Source: Ambrosia x helenae
Lineage: Eukaryota; Streptophyta; Magnoliopsida; Asterales; Asteraceae
Length of the DNA stretch: 64,000 nt
NCBI GenBank assembly: GCA_030844895.1
Contig: CM061223.1
Coordinates: 9,256,994 to 9,320,993 of the forward strand
Direction of reading: 5' to 3'
Shown here: positions 1-8,688 of the stretch, in pieces
Layout of the letters: the number at the start of each line of letters is the position of its first letter
Position numbering within the stretch: position 1 is the first letter of the stretch
The notes under the pieces: model-generated
The model's input: the letters and a program-made list of their open reading frames with translations, nothing else
Told to the model about the DNA's origin: nothing
Database searches by the model: none
Made by a program: the position numbers and the translations under genes

Positions 1-261
1 TAAAGTTAGAGCGTCCTTAACGGTGGTCAAAGTCCAGTTACCAAACCTTTGGTTCTAATAAACCAAATTAAACCTTCACATCATAATCCACTTTTACAGA
101 GTACATACATATTATTTAATGTGAGTGTGTGGTTCCCACTCAACCAGACTGGATGCGTCCGATGGGCCAAACCGGATGCCAAAAGTCCACTCCATCCAAC
201 GGCGGTCCAAGTCCGTTTGATGAGTTTGCCTTACCAAACTCCACCATTGGAGATGTTCTTA

Positions 262-464
262 ATTCAAGGCAGGGGCGATGCTTAGTTGGGGCGGGAGGAG
301 GCGGCCGACACCCCCCCCCCCCCCCCGGATTTTCGCGCAGAAGTTCCGATTATATAGTATTCGTATAGAAAATTTTGGAAATATAGGGTTCCCCCCCCCC
401 CTCCCGAAACTAGTTACTTCCGACCCCCCGAACCTTCGGGTCAAGCTTCGCCACTGATTCAAAG
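262..464. mobile_element. hAT-type MITE with 8-bp target duplication
   Basis: The element body is 270-456 (about 187 bp). The left end reads CAGGGGCGATGCTTAG and the right end, reverse-complemented, reads CAGTGGCGAAGCTTGA, giving imperfect terminal inverted repeats. It is flanked by attcaagg (262-269) and attcaaag (457-464), an 8-bp duplication with one mismatch. That length and the CAG start fit non-autonomous hAT elements. The inside is C-rich with runs of ten or more C and has no credible ORF. Confidence 0.65.
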
Positions 465-818
465 TGTAGCTGAGTTGAATGGGACTGGGTCAATAAGGTA
501 GCGGGTTAATAACGTTGTTGATCGTGTGGATGTGGACCGAGTTTAGAGGACTCTTATTTGCTTTGTAAATCAATAAAGATGAAATACATTTAGGTAAAAT
601 GTAGTCTTTAATGTGTTTTGTCTCTCAACTGCAACATAATATTAATCACGTGGTACTAGAAAAACCATGAAAGTTACACTAAAAGTCAAAACAACATTAT
701 ATTACAATATTTTCTTGTATTTTTACTATCAAAGCTACTGAAGTCCACAAACTCCCAAAGTTTGAGACAGATGAAAAGGGTCAATGGATTTATTAAATTC
801 TTGACCAAAAGAGGCAAA
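465..818. other. AT-rich intergenic DNA, no feature seen
   Basis: I see no ORF, repeat end or RNA gene here. It separates the hAT MITE from the repeat cassette lying in front of the SDR-like gene. Confidence 0.5.
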
Positions 819-1055
819 TTACATAAGAATAGCAGGCAGGCGGGCAACAAGCTGCGCCGCCACCCCTTTCTGGATAGAGAACCCTAATCTAGAGAAAACA
901 AATCCTCGCCCCTGGGGAGTCGAGAAGTTGCTGTGGACCACCCGCTGGACTCTCGTCAGAAACCTGATCGCTTCTGGTGCTAATGAGCCAAAAGTGTCAA
1001 AAGCCAAAGGGACAAAAGCATGTTGGTTATCCTCGCACGCTTTAGCGTGCTTAGA
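819..1055 (-). pseudogene. Repeat-borne protein tail, copy 1 (mobile cassette)
   Basis: On the minus strand an open stretch reads FVPLAFDTFGSLAPEAIRF, then RVQRVVHSN, then SIQKGVAAQLVARLPAILM and a stop. A second copy of the same sequence lies on the plus strand at about 54343-54908 inside an intron of SEC31. I recognise it as a recurrent repeat-encoded C-terminal tail of plant genomes but cannot name its family with certainty; a retroelement ORF end is my guess. It abuts the SDR-like coding sequence and seems to have replaced that gene's own start codon region. The plus strand across it happens to stay open from an ATG at 928 into the SDR exon. Confidence 0.5.
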
Positions 1056-1544
1056 AGGGAAAGTTGTTTGTGTTACAGGAGCTTCTGGGTACATAGCGTC
1101 ATGGCTCGTTAAGCTCTTGCTTGATCGTGGCTACACCGTTCATGCTACTGTCCGATCTCTCGGTCTCTCTCTCTCTCTTTCTTCTTTTGGATTTCAGTCT
1201 TTTGGATAATCCAACTTTTAATTCTATTAAAATACGTTGCAGATGATCCAAAAAAGACAGAACATCTGCTTGCTCTTGATGGAGCTAACGAAAGACTATC
1301 TTTGTTCGAAGCGAACTTGACTGCAGAAGGATCTTTTGATTCTGCAGTTAGTGGCTGTGTTTGCGTCTTTCATACAGCATCTCCTGTTATATTTTCGGTT
1401 GATGACCCACAGGTTTGTCAACCTTTCATTCTTTTGCTCTTCAAAATCTCTAAAAAAATTGTATAAATTCTTAAAATCATTTGCAGAAAGATAACGAGTT
1501 ATATTTCGTTTTCCATCAGGCGCAATTGTTAGATCCTGCAGTTA

Positions 1545-1947
1545 AAGGGACACTTCATCATCATCATCATCATCATACTCAGTTAATCCCACCTATAGCA
1601 AAAGCTAAGGTAGGGTCTGAGGAGGGTAAGATGTAGACAGCCTTACCTCTACCCCGTGGGAATAGAGAGGCTGCTTCCAGTGAGACCCCCGGCTCAATGG
1701 TGGTTTTGTATCAAGCCTTAGACATAAGGCACATAACACTTAGCAATCGGGACAAACCCGACTGGTCATGTACCCCCTTGTCTTTTGGCTATCAACGCCA
1801 CCACCTGATGCATGATTAACCGTCCGTCATTTTTAACGTTATTTTCACGAAATTAGTAAAATAACGCTAAAATTAGTGCAACTTTACTTTTGCCCCCCGA
1901 GGGCCACACATATATACATTATATGCGCACAGCCGTAAGGGACACTT
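1545..1947 (-). mobile_element. Au-type SINE in SDR exon 3
   Basis: The body, 1556-1936, is flanked by perfect 11-bp duplications aagggacactt (1545-1555 and 1937-1947). On the minus strand the 3' part reads GGGGTAGAGGTAAGG, then ACCCTCCTCAGACCC, then GTGGGATTAACTGAGTATG, and ends in a (ATG)n tail. This layout matches the Au family of plant SINEs as I know it. The roughly 380-bp body is longer than the usual ~180-bp Au element, so the 5' part may be lineage-specific or composite. It splits the codons KGTL|NVL of the SDR gene. Confidence 0.75.
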
Positions 1948-2800
1948 AATGTTCTCAAATCAGTTTCAAAAGTTCAATCTGTCCAGAGAGTGGTGTTGAC
2001 TTCTTCAATGGCTGCAGTAGTGGTTAACTCTAGACTTGCAGAGCATGGTGCTGTGATGGATGAAACCTGGTTTTCGGAACCATCACTTTGTGAGCAAAAA
2101 CAGGTAAAAGTTTCATCTCAAATCAGCTTCAAAACGTAATAACTAATCGAAGTATTTATAAACTTCAGTTGTGGTATCATCTTTCAAAGACCCTGGCCGA
2201 GGATGCTGCGGTTAAGTTTGCGAAAGATAATGGTTTGGAGTTGGTGGCTATTAATCCTGGATTTGTGATCGGTCCGATTCTACAGCCAACTCTCAACACT
2301 ACTTCTGAGGGCATTATGGACTTGATAAAAAACGGTAATTGTTTATTACAGCTAATGTTCATATGTGCAGGAATTAGGTTTTATGTTGTGCAAGTGGTAA
2401 GCTTTTGTTCATACCCAGGAAAAGAAGTGTTTCCGGATGGAATTAATAGACTTGTTGATGTGAGAGATGTTGCGGCTGCACATATTTTAGCTTTAGAGAA
2501 CCCGGAAGCTAATGGTAGATACGTCATGGTTGGCAAAGTGGTTCGTTCTTCAGAGATCATGAAGATTGTAGATAAACTATACCCGGGTCTTGGCCTTTCT
2601 GAAAGGTAAACACATGGACAGCATGATCCAAGACGACGCGCTTCACATAGACTATGATTATAGAAATATAAATATATTAGATAAATATTCAAGCTGTTTT
2701 GCCTTCTATGGATTACTTTAATGTTGATAGGTATAAAGATGACGAGTGTGTAGAACCTATACCTTACAGTGTATCAAGGGCAAAGGCGGAAAGTCTAGGC

Positions 2801-3149
2801 TGTTTTGAATATAGAAATTCTGGATTGATTTGGTTTGATGATGGTGATTTGCGATTGAATTGAATGGAGGGAAAAGAGGAGGGAAGTTATTAGAAAGGAA
2901 GTTTAAGAAACTTATCTTTCAACACACTAATAAAATACAATGTTTGACCCATATATACATATGAACCGGCATGTATTAACCGGACGCGACCCTTGACCTT
3001 AACCAACATAACCCTTCGCTAATTATGTGACAACCATTCACATAAAGGGTAACTAGACTTAGGATAATAAACATAATAAATCCTAACATAAGTTCAAATA
3101 AAACATAACATATGTTTATAAATAAATGAATCAAGATTAACATCTAACA
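2801..3149 (-). repeat. 3' LTR of ARID element
   Basis: 349 bp. On the plus strand it begins TGTTTTGAATATAG and ends AACATCTAACA; as an LTR on the minus strand it therefore runs TGTTAGATGT...CAAAACA. It has the same length as the partner LTR at 4754-5102. Confidence 0.93.
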
Positions 3150-3164
3150 ATCTCCCCCCTAATC
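3150..3164 (-). other. Polypurine tract of ARID element
   Basis: On the minus strand TTAGGGGGGAGAT lies directly before the 3' LTR start TGTTAGATG. It is almost the same as the tract of the intact Copia at 26434-26448 (TTAGGGGGGAGAA before TGTTAGACA). It serves as primer for plus-strand DNA synthesis. Confidence 0.85.
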
Positions 3165-3183
3165 TTGATTCTCCACTTGGCTT

Positions 3184-3714
3184 TTAGTCTTCACTTGATG
3201 AGGATCTTGAACGTTTCTTCGGGGGCAATGCCGAGTCTTCCCATTCGGCTCTCTTGTTCTCATAGTCCTCCATTGCTTCTTCATTGATCTCCACTACCAA
3301 CTCTCTTCCTTTGTACTTGAGATGATACCACTCTAGCATCTCCAAATAACGAACATAAGTTTGCCTCAAATTCATTGTGATACCTTCCTTTGACACTAGG
3401 CTTGGCAAACCTCTTCCATATCCCATTGACATGGCCACTACCGTCCAATTTGCATCTCTTGTTACCTTCTCATAACCACCAAATACTTGCACCGTCTTGT
3501 AAAGATCCAACAAACATATTGGATAACCCGTCTCATCTCTTGGTGGGATTGGAGCCTTATTCTTCATTTGTAAGAATTCCTTCATAAACCAATTAACGGT
3601 TCTTTCAAACTCCAATTCAAACTTTCTTTTGTATCTCTCAACCGTACTAGTGATGTGAATCAAATCCATAAACACAACACAATCTTGCAATTCGGATCCT
3701 TCGGTTGGATACAT
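3184..3714 (-). CDS. ARID/BRIGHT-domain protein encoded by LTR element
   Basis: 176 aa from the ATG at 3714-3712. Residues about 35-125 match the ARID DNA-binding fold: a helix with WFMKEFLQMKN, then APIPPRDETGYPICLLDLY, then VFGGYEKVTRDANW, TVVAMSMGYG, and a last helix NLRQTYVRYLEMLEWYHL. The LDLY, GGY and W...VA landmarks are all present. The tail is acidic and then basic-serine (PPKKRSRSSSSED), a likely nuclear localisation signal. ARID proteins bind DNA in chromatin regulators, and this domain is not part of any standard LTR-element protein set, so capture of a host domain is inferred. The ATG shares its A with the TGA of the upstream ORF (TGATG), suggesting coupled translation. The frame is intact over its whole length. 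Confidence 0.82.
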   Translation of the reverse strand: MYPTEGSELQDCVVFMDLIHITSTVERYKRKFELEFERTVNWFMKEFLQMKNKAPIPPRDETGYPICLLDLYKTVQVFGGYEKVTRDANWTVVAMSMGYGRGLPSLVSKEGITMNLRQTYVRYLEMLEWYHLKYKGRELVVEINEEAMEDYENKRAEWEDSALPPKKRSRSSSSED

Positions 3715-4754
3715 CACCGACCTCTTTCCATAACACCTTCATATTGATCTTTGTTGATGGAAAAATCGTCAAAATGCTTAAAAATGGACGCTCTTTCTTT
3801 GTCTTCATTCGTTAATCCCTCCAACTTGTCGCTTTCAAACCTAACCCGCTTGCCTTGGGACTTTGAACCTCTCGCAAATTCTGAATTGGTTCGGCCGCTC
3901 GCTTCCCCTATGCTACGGCCCTCTTCCTTCTTTCTTTTATCACTTTGATCAAATGCGGGACACTTAAATGTGAAATGGTCATCCGATTCACATATGCGAC
4001 ATAGTATAATCCTTCTAAATTCTTGGATAATAGGCTTCTTGATGTAACAAACATCGCCTTCAAATTCTATTTCATATCCCTCTTGTGTCAATTTTTCAAC
4101 ACTTAATATATTCTTTCTAAGTGTGGGTATGTAGAACACATCTTGAATCTTGTGTTCTTTTCCACAACTTGCAACCGCAACACTACCCTTGCCACGAAAA
4201 TATTCTTTCCTATAGCCTTTAGGGCAACCATCTATACCATATGAATTGTCTAGAACAATAAACAATCTCTTGGTGCCACACCCATGTTCTTGGCGTGTCA
4301 AACTAACAAACCACAAATCATCCCAACCCTTTTCATCACTACCCTTAACCATAAACTCGGTTTTACCAATTTTCTTAGGACAATTACGCCTATAATGAAA
4401 GGGTTCTTTGCACTTACTACAACACATTGTAGAGGGGTATTCGGCCATCTTTTCTTCTCTTCCTGTTTGCCGATTATACTCCATTTGCGCCTCTTTTTTC
4501 TTTGATTCGGTATCCCTCACGGACACACTACTACTTGATCCAATGTTAAACGAAGATAATTGCATATTGAGCGAGTCTCCTATGCTTTCTTGGTTCGCCT
4601 TCTTGGCCTTCCATCTATGATTCTCAAAATCATACACTAGACTAGGGATTAGCGGTCCACATCCATAACCGCCTTCTTTCCCCATCTTCTTGACTGCTTC
4701 GTTTCTCTCTACATCGAATATACCACAGGTCTTGATCGTTGGCTCTGATGCCAT
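3714..4754 (-). CDS. CCHC zinc-knuckle / protease-derived protein of ARID element
   Basis: 346 aa. Two C-x2-C-x4-H-x4-C knuckles are visible: CSKCKEPFHYRRNC near residue 110 and CRICESDDHFTFKC near residue 255. Between them lies a stretch resembling the Copia protease to pre-integrase region (GKEHKIQDVFYIPTLRKN, then LSVEKLTQEGYEIEF), but the usual D-[ST]-G active site at its start is not recognisable. The N-terminal UBN2-type Gag domain of Copia elements is missing. The start codon is formed by the last base of the 5' LTR plus TG of the primer site (MASEPTIK). I infer a nucleic-acid-binding Gag-like role without protease activity. It overlaps the ARID ORF by one base. Confidence 0.78.
   Translation of the reverse strand: MASEPTIKTCGIFDVERNEAVKKMGKEGGYGCGPLIPSLVYDFENHRWKAKKANQESIGDSLNMQLSSFNIGSSSSVSVRDTESKKKEAQMEYNRQTGREEKMAEYPSTMCCSKCKEPFHYRRNCPKKIGKTEFMVKGSDEKGWDDLWFVSLTRQEHGCGTKRLFIVLDNSYGIDGCPKGYRKEYFRGKGSVAVASCGKEHKIQDVFYIPTLRKNILSVEKLTQEGYEIEFEGDVCYIKKPIIQEFRRIILCRICESDDHFTFKCPAFDQSDKRKKEEGRSIGEASGRTNSEFARGSKSQGKRVRFESDKLEGLTNEDKERASIFKHFDDFSINKDQYEGVMERGR
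4741..4753 (-). other. Primer binding site of ARID element
   Basis: On the minus strand TGGCATCAGAGCC directly follows the 5' LTR. It is one base from TGGTATCAGAGCC, the common plant LTR-element site complementary to initiator methionine tRNA. It is also read as codons 1-5 of the first ORF. Confidence 0.85.
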
Positions 4755-5102
4755 GTTTTGAATATAGAAATTCTGGATTGATTTGGTTTGATGATGGTGA
4801 TTTGCGATTGAATTGAATGGAGGGAAAAGAGGAGGGAAGTTATTAGAAAGGAAGTTTAAGAAACTTATCTTTCAACACACTAATAAAATACAATGTTTGA
4901 CCCATATATACATATGAACCGGCATGTATTAACCGGACGCGACCCTTGACCTTAACCAACATAACCCTTCGCTAATTATGTGACAACCATTCACATAAAG
5001 GGTAACTAGACTTAGGATAATAAACATAATAAATCCTAACATAAGTTCAAATAAAACATAACATATGTTTATAAATAAATGAATCAAGATTAACATCTAA
5101 CA
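4754..5102 (-). repeat. 5' LTR of ARID element
   Basis: 349 bp, with no difference from 2801-3149 that I can find. It is followed by the second copy of the target duplication, taggc. Confidence 0.93.
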
Positions 5103-5452
5103 TAGGCGTCAAGTTTACTCCGATGGAGGTAAGCATCAAGGATACTGTTGAAAGCCTCAAGGAGAAGAACTTGCTAAGCTTCTAGAACACCAGATGAAAT
5201 GCATGCATGGGTTTGTTTGAAGACAGTTCGGTTATTGGCAAATTAATAAAGTTTGATAACGGGTTACGGGTCGTTGACCCGTTTGTAGTACTTTTTGTAA
5301 ACTTACCAAGTTCTTTCTGAGCTTCTTGTAAAACAATAAATAATATTACTGACAATGAAAACATGTAATTGAGAACTGTATAGTGTTGATGCGCCTAATA
5401 ATGAAAACCAACCCATAGGACACCTTGATATACACAAAGCTTTCTTTACCTT

Positions 5453-8400
5453 TTAACCCATCCATAGCTTCAGAACTCTATCCCGACCACCCGATGCTAC
5501 TTTCTCTCCATCTGGACTCCAATCCACAGCAAAAACCTTTACAAATCGGAAGAAAAAAAACGATAGCAATTACTATCTTGTTGAAATGACCTTTATTCTT
5601 GTTAACATATCTTTAAGTAAAACAAAAAATTTTCTTTAAAAAAAAAAAAAAAAAAAAAACCTCATCTGCATGACCAGGAAGGTCTTGCTTCAATTTCTGT
5701 GTCCTCACATCCCAAACCTAGAAAAAAAAAAACATGTTTAAGATCATAACTTAAAACAGTAATTATAAAGTTATAAAATTAATCTGGATTATTTAACCAG
5801 TTACAAACAGAATTAATTTTATTTTTACCTTCAAAGTAGAGTCCTTGCTACCACTCAAGAGAAGCCTGCTGTCAGCAGACCAGCTGCACAAAACCATACA
5901 ACACTTGAGAAAGAGAAGTATTAATATTATTTCTGTACAAATGCCCATAAAGAAAATCAAACCTTATCTGATAAACAGGCCCCACATGACCACGAAAGGC
6001 GGCAACAAACTTCCCAGTAATTCCATTCCATAACTTGACAGATTTGTCAAACGAAGCACTTGCAATCCATTGTCCATCAGGAGAAAAGTAAACATGATTT
6101 ACCAGCTGTAAAAAGCATAAAGATTCAAGCGGCCATGTAAACTTCAAGATAGATTTTAATTTGAATTGAAGCAGTACCTGTTGGTGACCTGTCATTCGGG
6201 TTTTTGGTTGCTTGCTGACAGAAGGTTCCCAGAGAAACATAGTGAAATCATCACTACCTGAAACTAACCTTTCAGGAGCATTGCCCTTCATTTTGTTGTA
6301 TCTTTCTAAAGCCACCTGTCGTAATAACAAAATACATCTTAATATCTACGTTCGCTTTTCAAAGAAAATTGACATTTACAAAATGAAAAGTTACCGTCTT
6401 CATTTCTTCTGGAGATGAATATTGTTTACGCGTATGATCAAAGGCACCGGTCCGAAGAACGTACTCTGTGCTTAATGCTAGAGAATTCACCCAATGCCCA
6501 TGACCCTGTATTTCAAAATATGATTTAGTAATTGGCAATAAAATTTTGATATCCATATTAAAGCGTATGCAGGTACTAAAAGATAGCAATGAATATACCT
6601 TCAATTCACGAATCAACTTTCCGTGAGTAGTTTCCCATACTTTAATCGTACAGTCTTGAGATCTGTAGTTTCCATGTATTGTACATATAATAGTGTGGAT
6701 ATTATTAATTCATTTATGGGACCAAACACACGGAAGTAACGAACAATAAAACTATAGCTTTGAATAAAATATACCCTGTATATATGAATCCATCTCCACT
6801 CCATTTTACACAAGTTACTGCAAGAGTGTGGCCACTAAGACATATAACGCTTTTCCTTAATGTAACATCCCATATCCGTGCATCGCCATCTTTGCTAGAG
6901 GTGACAAAGCGACGGCATGGCGAGCTAAGGTGTACCGGTTCCCAGGATATACCGGTTATCCATTTTTTGTGACCCTGAAATTTGTAAAGTTTACAAATCA
7001 GTCCCCGGCTTTTTTTTTCAATGGACAAAAAGACATAAGGAAACACATGAAAAATTATTTTAAGAATGTGTATGGCTGCAAAGAATAGCAAATTAAAATT
7101 CTTATTTGATTAATGTCATATAAACCAAAAAGTCAAGCACATCAAAATTCAAAACAAATTTTAAAAATAAACCGGATTCTTTTCGAATTAGTTATAGATA
7201 GCTACAAGTATCTTACAGTGAGCGGATTGCCAGATGGTTTTCCGGTCAGTGGGTTCCAGCATTGAAGTTCTCCGGACTTGCTTCCACTAACGAGATGCTT
7301 ACCATCTGGTGACCATGCAATACAGAGAACCCAATTCTTGTGCCCTAAACAAAAATAAAAAACGAGAACAAATAATCGTGCATTATTAGTACATATTTGT
7401 ATTCAAGTTTCCAGCTTACGTTAACAACGACTGCAGGGCTTTCTAAAAAACACAACAAACTGTTTAAATTAGGTTTGCAGTTCTTTTGAGCAATAGTAAA
7501 CATATTTATGAATTATGATGGTCTCTTACCTGTACAAGTGAACAGGGGTGTTTGGGTATTCAAGTCCCATAGCCGGACAGTTGTGTCACCTGAACCGCTA
7601 GCCAACTGTTGTCCATCAGGACTAAAAGCGACTGAAAGCACAGCCTCTTCGTGACCTACAAAAACAAAATTACAACAAATATACTTTTAATTACATAAAA
7701 CAAAATGATACTAAAGAAATCCACGAAATATAAAAAGCATACCAGCAATTGTAGAAGAACAGCGCTTAACTGGACGGATACGAAACACTGCCTGCGGTTG
7801 ATACACAATCGTAACTACCTTCTCCACAGAAACTGAAACAAAGCCGAAATGATCATTAAATAATTTAGCAGCCATTTAATATAACAAATAAAATTCATGA
7901 CAAAACTATACTTCTATCTACCTTTGTTTTTCTGTAAATAATCTCCCAATTGTAAAACAAGCTCGTGATCGGATATATAAAAGGCGTAAGGTAGCTTTTC
8001 CTCCTGAAAGAAGCAAACTTTAACAATCTTTATTCATAATCTTGGAAGTCAAAATAATACAATCTACAGGAAATCACAATTAACTATCATTTAACATTTT
8101 AACTAATCTTTAATTAATCACTACTTACACAAACTGATTGCTTAAAACCAATTATTCCCTCTATCCCAAAATAAAAATCCAATCTTTTTTATCCAAGATT
8201 ATTCATCAAGATTTCCCCTTCATCCTAAAAACACAAATAAAAATCCAATCTTTTATAACCAAGATTATTGATCAAGATTTGCCTTTGATCATAAGAACAT
8301 AAAGGGTAGGTGGTTGGAGTTTATTACATTATTGAGGAGCTTGTTGACCATCTGTTGAAGCTCCTTAGGGCCAACTGTTTGAGGGAGATACATGGAAGCA

Positions 8401-8477
8401 CCAAGTGGGGTTCCTTCAGGGTCTGATAACTGACACATGACATTGTTATTCACCTCTCTTGATCCTTCCACCTCCAT
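5453..8477 (-). CDS. NLE1: Notchless homolog, WD40 ribosome-assembly factor
   Basis: Notchless acts with the AAA ATPase Midasin/Rea1 in maturation and nuclear export of the pre-60S ribosomal particle. I read 13 exons: 8477-8328, 8003-7922, 7832-7743, 7655-7530, 7344-7217, 6974-6775, 6662-6599, 6505-6395, 6315-6178, 6105-5963, 5883-5829, 5717-5661 and 5536-5453. They sum to 1,428 nt, i.e. 475 aa plus stop, the usual family length. The N-terminal NLE domain reads MCQLSDPEGTPLGASMYLPQ; WD repeats follow (LASGSGDTTVRLWDLNTQTP, GHKKWITGISWEPVHLSSPC, GDARIWDVTLRKSVICLSGH, IASASFDKSVKLWNG, LLLSGSKDSTLKVWDVRTQK), and the protein ends GGRDRVLKLWMG. All introns are GT-AG and there is no lesion. The LINE insertion begins about 210 bp upstream of the ATG, so only a short native promoter stretch remains next to the gene. 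Confidence 0.95.
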
Positions 8478-8688
8478 TTTTGTGGGTTTTGGAAACTGAT
8501 TGAAATGGGGGAGGTGAGGGAGAAGAAGGGTAAGGGTCTGTTTTTAGGGTTTTGACCAGGGTTTAACCGTTATTGTTGTTTCTCAAAGGTTTGGTAATTG
8601 TGCACGGCTGGTGAAATTTGAAGCCCTTGGCCATTTTTTGACAAGTGGTATGCGGCCTTGAAAGGGCTTAAATTTTACAAGAGATAAG
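8478..8688 (-). promoter_or_regulatory. Short native upstream region of Notchless gene
   Basis: About 210 bp between the NLE1 ATG and the LINE target duplication. I see no convincing TATA box. Any further native promoter must lie beyond the LINE, from about 11772 on. Confidence 0.35.

Larger units (their letters stand above)
2801..5102 (-). mobile_element. ARID-carrying non-autonomous Copia-like LTR element
   Basis: A 2,302-bp LTR retrotransposon in minus orientation. Its two 349-bp LTRs (2801-3149 and 4754-5102) show no difference that I can see. The target duplication taggc lies at 2796-2800 and 5103-5107. The primer site is at 4741-4753 and the polypurine tract abuts 3149. The roughly 1.6-kb interior holds two ORFs: a CCHC/protease-derived protein and an ARID-domain protein. 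There is no integrase, reverse transcriptase or RNase H, so movement must depend on a helper. It sits in the last exon of the SDR gene, and removing it plus one duplication copy restores an open frame, so the site is a real insertion. Confidence 0.92.
1049..5185 (+). pseudogene. Cinnamoyl-CoA-reductase-like SDR gene, broken by insertions
   Basis: An extended short-chain dehydrogenase of the CCR/DFR/phenylacetaldehyde-reductase group (NAD(P)H-dependent reduction of aldehydes or CoA esters). Exon 1 (to about 1161) has the Rossmann loop VTGASGYIASWLVK. Exon 2 is 1243-1412 (DDPKKTEHLLAL). Exon 3 starts at 1520, is split by a SINE and resumes at 1948 (VVLTSSMAAVVVNSR), ending at the intron donor near 2104. 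Exon 4 is about 2169-2334 and holds the catalytic YHLSK (YxxxK). Exon 5 is 2419-2605 (VDVRDVAAAHI). Exon 6 begins at 2731, stops at 2800 where an LTR element is inserted, and resumes at 5108 to the TAG at 5183-5185. Splice sites and frame are otherwise preserved. The native ATG is missing, replaced by a repeat cassette. It is convergent with the Notchless gene, with 267 bp between the stops. CCR proper and PAR-like enzymes cannot be told apart here. Confidence 0.85.

Noticed and set aside
928..1209. Genuine N-terminus for the SDR gene from the ATG at 928
   Set aside because: The first ~40 residues are antisense of a dispersed repeat also present at 54343-54908; family members start a few residues before the Rossmann motif.
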